From NCBI GenBank assembly GCA_005882235.1, contig VBCT01000087.1:1-7041 (forward strand): a stretch of DNA of 7,041 nt, written 5' to 3'. This document shows, in pieces, positions 1 to 5,983 of the stretch. Both the position numbers and the translations under genes were made by a program. The notes under the pieces are model-generated. The model made no database searches. It saw only the letters and a list, made by a program, of their open reading frames with translations, and had not been told where the DNA came from. The stretch comes from Betaproteobacteria bacterium. GTDB lineage: Bacteria; Pseudomonadota; Gammaproteobacteria; Burkholderiales; SG8-39. Positions within the stretch are counted from its first letter, which is position 1; each line of letters starts with the position of its first letter.

Positions 1-159
1 GTGCTGGGGGTCTCGACTCTGATCATCACCCCTGTCGGCGAGGGCCGCCGGGGCGATGCCCAGACTGAGCAGGGCAAGCAGTGCCGCCGCGGCAGACTCG
101 AGGAAATGTCGGCGCGCGCATCTCTCGAACGACAAGCGAACCGGACGACTGGTATTCAT
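1..159 (-). CDS. N-terminal part of a Tat-exported protein (partial, function unknown)
   Basis: Only the first 53 codons lie in the window; the gene runs off the left edge. The start is an ATG at 159-157 preceded by a strong AGGAGG (165-170, 5-base spacer), which fixes it. The peptide has a basic n-region with a twin-arginine motif (RRHFLE, residues 16-21), a hydrophobic alanine/leucine stretch (about 22-40) and an ALA-D cleavage site near residue 41: a Tat signal peptide, so the mature protein probably folds in the cytoplasm, possibly with a cofactor, before export. The mature start is short and polar (DRGDDQSRD) and matches no family I recognise. It lies 54 bases downstream of the lactonase on the same strand and is probably the fourth gene of that operon. 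Function cannot be assigned from this fragment. Confidence 0.75.
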   Translation of the reverse strand, partial: MNTSRPVRLSFERCARRHFLESAAAALLALLSLGIAPAALADRGDDQSRDPQH

Positions 160-213
160 GACGCCCTCCTTTCAAGAATGGTGATTAGGGAAAATTCCGA
201 CGGGCATGCAGCT

Positions 214-1389
214 TCAGAGTTTCACCATGCCCATCCAGAACATGAGTTTGCCGCCGGTATCGATGTCGTACTTGCGCACGTAGTCGAGCCTGCCGTCGGC
301 TCCGATGCGGAACACCGACATGCAGGCGGAAACGTCGCGCACGGCGGCGCCGTCGCGCACGGCCAGTCCCGTGATGTGCGCAGCGACCAGCATGCGGCCG
401 CTAGCGTCGATGTGGAAGGTGCGGCAGTGGATGCCGCGCGTGTCGACGTGCTGGATCGGCTTCGGCTCGCCCGTGGAGGAATCGATCGAATAGACCGCAA
501 GCGTGTTTTCCCCGCCGACGAAAACTTTCCTGCCCTCGAGTTCGGTCGCGGTGTCGGCGCGGTTCACGCCGTATACGAAACGGCCGCTCGGATGCACGTG
601 CACCGTGCCCGCGGCCTGCCGCGACTTCTTGTTGTCCGGTTCGGCGAGCGTTTCCTTGCGGAACGCCGGCGCCGCGGCGAGGGACTCGCCGTCGAGCTTG
701 AACATGTCCAGCTTGTTCTCGCGCTCGAGCGACACGTAAACCCACGGCTTCGTCGGATGGAAATCGAGATGCCGCGGCCCGAAGCCGTAGCCGCCGCTGG
801 GGGTTATCGAGACGCCGTTCGTCAACAATCCGTCCTTGTAATTGAATACCTTCAGCGCGCCCGGGTCCTCGGGCTTGCCGCCGGCCGGATCGTTGCCGCG
901 CGCGACGAAGATCGCCAGGCGGTTGTTCGCCGCGACCCGCACCTGGTGGCCGTAGATGCCGGCGTCGATCGGACCGCGCTGCTGCACTTCCTCGCCCAGC
1001 GTCGCATCGCCCTTGATCCTGTAGACCCGCAGCGCGCTCGGATTGTTGAACGCGACCAGCACATGCCGCGACGGGATGTCGGTGGTGATATGGATGGGGC
1101 GCGTCGGCAGCCGTATCGGGTTGCCGTGCGGCGCGAGGGCCCCTGAAGCCGGATCGACCCGAAACGCGCGCCCGGAGGCATGCGGCCAGGCGTACTGCAC
1201 GTTGGCCGGCAGCGTCACCGAGGCGCGCTTGGTCAGCGCTGTAGCTTCGACGTCGACATCGTAGTGCGTGAGCACCGGACCGACGCTCGAATAGAGCGCG
1301 GCCCTGCCCGGAGTCCCTTGAGCAAACGACGGGCGCGGCGCAACGGCGGCGCTTGCGAGCAGCGAAATGAAAGTCCGACGATCGATCAT
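214..1389 (-). CDS. Tat-exported lactonase-family beta-propeller protein (6-phosphogluconolactonase-like)
   Basis: A 391-aa protein of the lactonase family (Pfam Lactonase, seven-bladed propeller; relatives include Pgl and muconate-lactonizing-type enzymes). The start is ATG 1389, with GGGAGGG (1393-1399) only 3 bases upstream. It opens with a Tat signal (MIDRRTFISLLASAAVA, cleavage near SFA-Q, residue 24), so it acts in the periplasm, where a phosphorylated sugar substrate is unlikely. Family hallmarks are LPANVQYAWPH (60-70), YGFGPRHLDFHPTKPWVYVS (201-220), GTVHVHPSGRFVYGVNRAD (261-279), NTLAVYSID (295-303), RTFHIDASGRMLVAAH (323-338) and the C-terminal FWMGMV (384-389). Residues 68-80 run PHASGRAFRVDP with no room for the usual strand-and-loop between the YxWPHPS and AFRxDP motifs, so blade 1 looks shortened. 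The gene begins 50 bases after the flavoprotein stop, probably in one operon. Family assignment is firm; the natural lactone is unknown. Confidence 0.92.
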   Translation of the reverse strand: MIDRRTFISLLASAAVAPRPSFAQGTPGRAALYSSVGPVLTHYDVDVEATALTKRASVTLPANVQYAWPHASGRAFRVDPASGALAPHGNPIRLPTRPIHITTDIPSRHVLVAFNNPSALRVYRIKGDATLGEEVQQRGPIDAGIYGHQVRVAANNRLAIFVARGNDPAGGKPEDPGALKVFNYKDGLLTNGVSITPSGGYGFGPRHLDFHPTKPWVYVSLERENKLDMFKLDGESLAAAPAFRKETLAEPDNKKSRQAAGTVHVHPSGRFVYGVNRADTATELEGRKVFVGGENTLAVYSIDSSTGEPKPIQHVDTRGIHCRTFHIDASGRMLVAAHITGLAVRDGAAVRDVSACMSVFRIGADGRLDYVRKYDIDTGGKLMFWMGMVKL

Positions 1390-1439
1390 GATCCCTCCCC
1401 CTTCGCAGCGTCTGCAGCCGTCGTGGTCTCCGTCGAAGC

Positions 1440-3137
1440 CTAAGCCTGCGCGGCCGTCGCGCCCGGTCGGGCGAGGAACGCGTGGATCTGCGCAACCGCC
1501 GCCGCCCCCTCGCCAATGGCGCCGCCCACGCGCTTGACCGATCCGGCGCGCACGTCTCCGATCGCGAAAACGCCGGGCACGCTGGTCTCCAGCGGCTGCC
1601 CGGAGCCGTTGCCGGTCTTCACGAATCCTTTGTCGTCGACCGCGACGTCGCAATCCTTCAGCCATTCGGTGATGGGATCGGCGCCCAGGAACAGGAACAC
1701 GTGGCGAATCGGCCGGGTTTCCTCCTGTTTCGTGTCGCGGTGCCGCCAGGTGACGGATTCGAGGCCGGACTCGCGTGGACCGCTCAGGCAGCTGATTTCG
1801 GTGCGCGTGCGCAGCTCGATGTTGGCGATGCCGGCGATGCGGTCGATCAGATATTTCGACATGCTCGCCGCAAGGTCGGCGGCACGCACCAGCATCCAGA
1901 CTTTCGCGGCATGCGCGGCGAGGAACACGGCCGCCTGTCCTGCGGAGTTGCCGCCGCCCACGAGCACCACTTCCTGGCCCGCGCACATCTTCGCTTCGAT
2001 CGGCGACGCCCAGTACCAGACGCCCCGTCCTTCCATCGCCTTCAAATTGGCGCAGTCCGGACGGCGATAGCGCGCGCCCGTGGCGATGACGACCGCACGG
2101 CTTCGCACGGCGAGGCCGTCTGCGAGCCGGAGCGCGAACGGACCACCATCCGCCGCTCGCTCGCAATCGAGGCGGACGACCTCCGCAGGGATCAGCATGC
2201 TGGCGCCGAATTTCTGCGCCTGGCTATAGGCGCGTCCCGCCAACGCCTGGCCCGAGATCCCGGTCGGGAAGCCGAGATAGTTCTCGATCCGCGCGCTCGC
2301 GCCCGCCTGGCCGCCGTACGAGCGCGCGTCGATCACGAGCACCGACAGCCCCTCCGAGGCCGCGTAGACCGCGGTGGCCAATCCCGCGGGGCCGGCGCCC
2401 GCGACGGCGACGTCGTATACGCGATCTGCACCGGAGGCATCGAGCATGCCGATGCACTTGGCGAGCGCGTTTTCCGAGGGATTGCGAAGCACCGATCCGT
2501 CGGGGCAGACCGCGAGCGGCAGATCCTCGGCCCGCGGCGCATAGCGCTCGACGAACGCCCGCGCGTCCGGGTCGCCGGCGGGATCGAGCAGCATGTGCGG
2601 AATGCCGTTGCGGCTCAGGAAATTGCGCAGCCTCGCGACATCGCCGGACGAGGCTGCGCCGACCAGCACCGGGCCGCCGGTACCGGTCTCGATCAGCGCC
2701 ACGCGCCGCAGGATCAGCGCACGCATGATCTTCTCGCCGAGGGCGGCTTCCGCGATCAGCAAGGCGTGCAACTGCTCCGGGTTGATCAGCAGCGCCTCGA
2801 CGCCGCCGACCGCGACCGCGTCCACGAGCGAGCGCCGGCCCGAAAGCTGGCCTAGCTCCCCCGAGAAGGCGCCGGCGACATGATCGACCACCGGAAAATC
2901 GTGCCCGTGTCCGTCGCGGCCGGTGACGCGGATCGTTCCCGAGAGCACGACGAGCAGGCCGGGGGTCGGCTTGCCGGTTTCGTATACCCGCTCGCCGGCC
3001 GAATAGCGGCACGGCGTGCCGAAGCGGCGCATGCGCGCGATCTCGTCGGGCGCGAGCACCGGGAAAGTCTGCGCACGGCGCGCCTCGAGCGTCGGCGACG
3101 CCGGCTTGGCTATCGCTACTGCGGCTCCGGCGGTCAC
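1440..3137 (-). CDS. cNMP-binding-domain / thioredoxin-reductase-like FAD-dependent oxidoreductase
   Basis: A 565-aa cytoplasmic three-module flavoprotein. (1) Residues about 22-150 are a cyclic-nucleotide-binding-type beta-barrel: AGERVYETGKPTPGLLVVLSG (47-67) and a phosphate-binding-cassette-like FSGELGQLSGRRS (91-103) that keeps the Glu and Arg-Ser of CRP-type cassettes. (2) Residues about 153-235 resemble a glutaredoxin/thioredoxin-fold segment (NFLSRNGIPHMLLDP; LPLAVCPDGSVLRNPS) without a CxxC. (3) Residues about 240-556 are a thioredoxin-reductase-like module: FAD site GAGPAG (247-252), GGQAGASARIENYLGFPTG (275-293), NAD(P) site VGGGNSAG (393-400) and FAD-closing GVFAIGDVR (522-530). 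Where classical TrxR has CAxC the protein reads WYWASPIEA (374-382), so it cannot use the usual disulfide relay. The GTG start sits 4 bases after the DUF2630 stop with no clear Shine-Dalgarno, suggesting translational coupling; the open frame continues upstream but overlaps DUF2630 there and loses similarity. The electron acceptor is unknown. Confidence 0.93.
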   Translation of the reverse strand: MTAGAAVAIAKPASPTLEARRAQTFPVLAPDEIARMRRFGTPCRYSAGERVYETGKPTPGLLVVLSGTIRVTGRDGHGHDFPVVDHVAGAFSGELGQLSGRRSLVDAVAVGGVEALLINPEQLHALLIAEAALGEKIMRALILRRVALIETGTGGPVLVGAASSGDVARLRNFLSRNGIPHMLLDPAGDPDARAFVERYAPRAEDLPLAVCPDGSVLRNPSENALAKCIGMLDASGADRVYDVAVAGAGPAGLATAVYAASEGLSVLVIDARSYGGQAGASARIENYLGFPTGISGQALAGRAYSQAQKFGASMLIPAEVVRLDCERAADGGPFALRLADGLAVRSRAVVIATGARYRRPDCANLKAMEGRGVWYWASPIEAKMCAGQEVVLVGGGNSAGQAAVFLAAHAAKVWMLVRAADLAASMSKYLIDRIAGIANIELRTRTEISCLSGPRESGLESVTWRHRDTKQEETRPIRHVFLFLGADPITEWLKDCDVAVDDKGFVKTGNGSGQPLETSVPGVFAIGDVRAGSVKRVGGAIGEGAAAVAQIHAFLARPGATAAQA

Positions 3138-3141
3138 TTTT

Positions 3142-3387
3142 TCAGCCGATGTACTTCTTGACGACTTCAGGCGGCCGGGCGTGCGCCTGGGACGGATCTC
3201 CGCCGGTTTCGCGCAGCGCGCGCCGCTGGCGCAGCAGGTCCCAGCATTGATCGAGCTCGACTTGCACGTCCGCCAGGCGCTTGCTGCCTTCCGGTGCAAG
3301 CGACTCCTGCCCGAAAAGCCGGTGCTCTTCAGCGACCAGGCGTTGGATATGGGCGAGCACGGATTGGTCCTTGTCATGTTCTTCCAC
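3142..3387 (-). CDS. DUF2630 family small protein
   Basis: An 81-aa protein recognisable as DUF2630 from its helical, charged body: HIQRLVAEEHRLF (13-25), VELDQCWDLLRQRRALRE (43-60) and RPPEVVKKYIG at the C-terminus (71-81). No catalytic motif, signal or membrane segment is visible; it looks like a short helical-hairpin protein. The frame is open upstream to an ATG at 3498, but that 37-residue extension is cysteine-rich and unlike the family. The GTG at 3387 has GAGGA 5 bases upstream and gives the family's usual N-terminus, so I use it. It is the first gene of the leftward operon; its TGA is separated by only four A residues from the GTG of the flavoprotein. The context suggests an accessory or partner of that oxidoreductase, but its biochemical role is unknown. 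Confidence 0.88.
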   Translation of the reverse strand: MEEHDKDQSVLAHIQRLVAEEHRLFGQESLAPEGSKRLADVQVELDQCWDLLRQRRALRETGGDPSQAHARPPEVVKKYIG

Positions 3388-3392
3388 GGGAG

Positions 3393-3397
3393 TCCTC
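3393..3397 (-). promoter_or_regulatory. Ribosome binding site deciding the DUF2630 GTG start
   Basis: On the minus strand GAGGA lies 5 bases before GTG 3387. The more upstream in-frame ATG (3498) would place the start before the likely promoter and lacks family similarity, so this site selects the GTG. Confidence 0.65.
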
Positions 3398-3428
3398 GCT
3401 GGATGCAAAAGGGAGTCGGCGCAGTGCC

Positions 3429-3457
3429 AACATAGACCCCTTGCGAAGATCCCGCAA
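3429..3457 (-). promoter_or_regulatory. Candidate sigma70-like promoter of the leftward operon
   Basis: On the minus strand TTGCGG (3457-3452) and TATGTT (3434-3429) are separated by exactly 17 bases, matching 3/6 and 4/6 of the sigma70 consensus. Transcription would start near 3422, leaving a leader of about 35 bases that contains the GAGGA site before GTG 3387. The position fits well, but the boxes are imperfect and in GC-rich DNA such matches arise by chance. Confidence 0.35.
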
Positions 3458-3458
3458 G
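3440..3458. repeat. Inverted repeat CTTGCG-7-CGCAAG in the divergent intergenic region
   Basis: Perfect 6-base arms (3440-3445 and 3453-3458) flank a 7-base centre (aagatcc). The repeat overlaps the -35 box and spacer of the candidate leftward promoter, where a dimeric regulator would act as repressor. It lies only about 57 bases upstream of the rightward start codon, so it could influence both operons. No regulator gene is in the window. The remaining 127-base intergenic stretch (3388-3514) holds no ORF and no clear rightward promoter; the rightward gene also lacks a good Shine-Dalgarno. Confidence 0.4.
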
Positions 3459-3514
3459 CGTTGCGCCCGCAGTGGTATTCTCGACACGAATAGGCCACCG
3501 TTGCTTTCTATCCG

Positions 3515-5350
3515 ATGCCCGACAGCACTCCCTCGCAAGCCGAAAGCCCCGCCGATCTCCTCCTTCTGAACGGTCGCATCGCAACTCAGGACGCCAAGCA
3601 ATCCTTCGTAAGCGCGCTCGCGATCCGGAGCGGGCGCATCCAAGCGACCGGCGACGCCGCGACGGTGATGGCCCACAAAGGCGCCGCGACGCGTGTCGTG
3701 GAGCTGAACGGCCGCACGGTGATCCCCGGCCTGATCGATTCGCACTCGCACCCGATACGCGGGGGCCTCTCCTACAACCTCGAGCTGCGCTGGGACGGCG
3801 TGCCCTCGCTCGCCGACGCGATGCGCATGCTGCGCGAGCAGGCGCGGCGCACGCCGCCGAATCACTGGGTGCGCGTGATCGGCGGCTGGTCCGAATTCCA
3901 GTTCGCCGAGCGACGCATGCCGACGCTCGAAGAGCTGAACGCCGCCGCGCCCGACACGCCGGTGTTCGTCCTTCACCTCTACGCGAGCGCGATGCTCAAC
4001 CGCGCCGCGTTGCGCGTAGTCGGTTATACCCGCGACACGCCCAACCCGCCGGCAGGCGAAATCCAGCGCGACAAGGCGGGCAATCCGACGGGTCTCTTGA
4101 TCGCCAGGCCGAACGCCTTCATCCTCTACTCGACGCTCGCCAAGGGCCCGAAGCTGCCCTACGAGCAGCAGCTCAATTCGACCCGGCAGTTCATGCACGA
4201 GCTGAACCGGCTCGGAGTCACCAGCGTGATCGATGCCGGTGGGGGTTTCCAGAACTACCCGCAGGATTACCAGGTCGTCACCGAGCTGCACAAGAACGAG
4301 CAGCTGACCGTGCGGCTCGCGGCGAACCTCTTTACGCAGCGCCCGAAAGAGGAGCTCGCGGATTTCTCCAACTGGGTGAAAACGGTGAAGCCGGGCCAGG
4401 GCGACGACCTGTACCGCATCAACGGCGCCGGCGAGATGCTGGTCTACTCGGCGGCCGACTTCGAGGATTTTCTCGAGCCGCGGCCCGAGATGCCCGCGAG
4501 CATGGAGGCCGATCTCGCGGCGGTGGTGAGGCTCCTCTCGCAGAACCGCTGGCCATTCCGCCTGCACGCGACCTACGACGAGACCATAGCGCGCGCTCTC
4601 GACGTATACGAGACGGTCGATCGCGAAATCCCGTTCGACGGGCTGCACTGGATCATCGATCACGCCGAAACCATTTCGCCGCGCAACATCGACCGCATCC
4701 GCGCCTTGGGCGGCGGCATCGCCGTGCAGCACCGCATGGCGTACCAGGGGGAAACGTTCATCGGCCGCTACGGCAAGGCGCAAGCCGAGAAGAGCCCCCC
4801 GATCAAACGAATGCTCGCCGCCGGCGTGCCGGTCGGCGCCGGCACCGACGCGACGCGGGTCGCGAGCTACAACCCCTTCGTGTCCCTGTACTGGCTCGTT
4901 TCGGGCAAGACCGTCGGAGGAGCGCAGATGTATCCGGGCGCGAATCGTTTCGAGCGCATGGAAGCCCTGCGCCTGTGGACGGTCGGCAGCAGCTGGTTCT
5001 CGAGCGAAGACGGAAAAAAGGGCGCGCTCGCGCCGGGACAGCTCGCGGATTGCGCAGTGCTGTCCGCGGACTATTTCTCGATCCCCGAGGACAGTATCAA
5101 GGACCTCGAATCGGTGCTCACGATCCTGGGCGGAAAGCCGGTGTACGCCGCGGCGGAATTCAAGAACCTGTCCCCGGCGCCGCTGCCGGTGAGCCCGGAA
5201 TGGTCGCCGGTCGCCGCTTACGGCGGCTACGGCGCGCCGCTAATGAAAGCCGAGCTGCGAGCGCGGATCGCGACAGCTTCGTGCTGCCCGAATTTCTTCG
5301 ATCCCTGGGGCTCGCCATCCGGCTTCGGCGGCTGCGCTTGCGCGTTTTGA
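3515..5350 (+). CDS. YtcJ-like metal-dependent amidohydrolase (Amidohydro_3 family)
   Basis: A 611-aa amidohydrolase-superfamily enzyme of the YtcJ / N-substituted-formamide-deformylase type, expected to hydrolyse C-N bonds of an amide-like substrate in the cytoplasm (no signal peptide). The N-terminal beta-sandwich starts at DLLLLNGRIAT (14-24) and leads into the TIM barrel at VIPGLIDSHSHP (69-80), with metal ligands H77 and H79. Further likely ligands or catalytic residues are H351 (RLHAT), H383 (IDHAE) and D445 (GAGTDATR). GALAPGQLADCAVLSADYF (503-521) closes the sandwich. The tail (590-611) has four cysteines: SCC, then GCACAF at the extreme C-terminus. ATG 3515 is the only sensible start: an in-frame TAG lies at 3491-3493. 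Upstream pyrimidine-rich DNA gives no good Shine-Dalgarno. It is the first gene of the rightward operon, 24 bases before the ABM-like gene. The substrate is unknown. Confidence 0.92.
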   Translation: MPDSTPSQAESPADLLLLNGRIATQDAKQSFVSALAIRSGRIQATGDAATVMAHKGAATRVVELNGRTVIPGLIDSHSHPIRGGLSYNLELRWDGVPSLADAMRMLREQARRTPPNHWVRVIGGWSEFQFAERRMPTLEELNAAAPDTPVFVLHLYASAMLNRAALRVVGYTRDTPNPPAGEIQRDKAGNPTGLLIARPNAFILYSTLAKGPKLPYEQQLNSTRQFMHELNRLGVTSVIDAGGGFQNYPQDYQVVTELHKNEQLTVRLAANLFTQRPKEELADFSNWVKTVKPGQGDDLYRINGAGEMLVYSAADFEDFLEPRPEMPASMEADLAAVVRLLSQNRWPFRLHATYDETIARALDVYETVDREIPFDGLHWIIDHAETISPRNIDRIRALGGGIAVQHRMAYQGETFIGRYGKAQAEKSPPIKRMLAAGVPVGAGTDATRVASYNPFVSLYWLVSGKTVGGAQMYPGANRFERMEALRLWTVGSSWFSSEDGKKGALAPGQLADCAVLSADYFSIPEDSIKDLESVLTILGGKPVYAAAEFKNLSPAPLPVSPEWSPVAAYGGYGAPLMKAELRARIATASCCPNFFDPWGSPSGFGGCACAF

Positions 5351-5374
5351 GCATTTCGGTGCGAAGGATTCACC

Positions 5375-5983
5375 ATGGAAAACGCTTCACCTGAAACAGC
5401 GGTCACGAAAGTGATCGACCGGATTCCGCGCGAGGGAATGGACGCGCAGCTGGAACAGGCGATCAAAAACCTCATCGCCGCAGCATTGCGGTTCCGCGGA
5501 CATCTCGGCGTCACGGTGACGCGGCCCTCGCTCCCGGTCCAGCCGGGATTCCGCATGGTGTACCGGTTCGATTCCTGCGAGCATCTGCGCGCGTGGGAAG
5601 AGTCGGCCGAGTACGCCCGCCTGGTTTCCGAGGCCAACCGCTACACTCAAGGCGGGCCGCGCTACGATATCCTGACCGGTCTGGAGACGTGGTTCACCCT
5701 TCCCGCGCAGCCCGCCCTGCGCCCTCCCCCGCGCGCCAAGATGACGTTCGTGTCATGGCTGGGCATCTTTCCGCTCGTGTATCTCTATGCGGAATTGTTC
5801 GACTGGATCCTGCCGTCCGGCACGCCCGTGGTCCTGAAGGTATTCGCTGTGACCGCGCTCGTCGTGCCGACCATGAGTTACGTCGTCGCCCCGCGACTCA
5901 CCCGGCTGTTCAAGAGCTGGCTTTATCCCGGGTCGAATACAATCCGCACTCGGCCTTTGAGCGAACCCGGAGGAAATCCATGA
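5375..5983 (+). CDS. ABM-superfamily protein with two C-terminal membrane helices (COG3224-like)
   Basis: A 202-aa protein. Residues about 1-110 resemble an antibiotic-biosynthesis-monooxygenase (ABM)-type ferredoxin-like fold: VTKVIDRIPREGMDAQLEQAI, then RFRGHLGVTVTRP and FRMVYRFDSCEHLRAWEES, ending in the family signature TGLETWF (101-107). A PPPRAK linker (117-122) precedes two hydrophobic helices (about 123-146, FVSWLGIFPLVYLYAELF; about 151-172) and a basic cytoplasmic-looking tail (RLTRLFKSW). Relatives are uncharacterised inner-membrane-anchored ABM proteins; monooxygenase activity should not be assumed, since many ABM folds are isomerases, decarboxylases or of unknown role. AAGGA (5364-5368) 6 bases before ATG supports the start. 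The stop overlaps the Bug-protein start (ATGA, 5980-5983), indicating coupled translation and one operon with the upstream amidohydrolase. Confidence 0.88.
   Translation: MENASPETAVTKVIDRIPREGMDAQLEQAIKNLIAAALRFRGHLGVTVTRPSLPVQPGFRMVYRFDSCEHLRAWEESAEYARLVSEANRYTQGGPRYDILTGLETWFTLPAQPALRPPPRAKMTFVSWLGIFPLVYLYAELFDWILPSGTPVVLKVFAVTALVVPTMSYVVAPRLTRLFKSWLYPGSNTIRTRPLSEPGGNP

Noticed and set aside
160..213. Possible terminator or promoter between the lactonase and the next Tat gene
   Set aside because: No stable stem followed by a T run on the minus strand and no convincing -35/-10 pair; only the AGGAGG ribosome site is clear.
374..382. Considered calling the flavoprotein a thioredoxin reductase (trxB); numbers are residue positions
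   Set aside because: The catalytic CxxC is absent, so the trxB name and the disulfide-reductase reaction would be misleading.
1..1146. A 381-codon open frame on the plus strand
   Set aside because: It is antisense to the lactonase, whose family motifs are unmistakable; its translation is Arg/Ala/Val/His-rich low-complexity typical of a high-GC antisense shadow, and it has no Shine-Dalgarno.
1390..2166. Upstream in-frame extension of the lactonase (259 residues)
   Set aside because: The extension reads the flavoprotein gene out of frame and is Arg-rich; the Tat signal beginning MIDRRTF with a purine-rich site before it marks the true start.
1482..2855. A 457-codon open frame on the plus strand
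   Set aside because: It lies wholly antisense to the FAD/NAD(P) oxidoreductase; its composition is Arg/Ala-rich with no recognisable motif.
3138..3584. Upstream in-frame extension of the flavoprotein (149 residues)
   Set aside because: It overlaps DUF2630 in another frame and crosses the divergent intergenic region into the amidohydrolase gene; family similarity begins only after GTG 3137.
3374..4783. A 469-codon open frame on the minus strand
   Set aside because: It is antisense to the amidohydrolase, whose metal-ligand motifs are intact in the plus frame. It also runs through the intergenic region into DUF2630 in another frame.
3472..5394. A 640-codon plus-strand frame overlapping the amidohydrolase
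   Set aside because: It is an off-frame reading of the same DNA, Arg-rich without domains; the 3515-5350 frame carries the HxH, H, H and D signatures.
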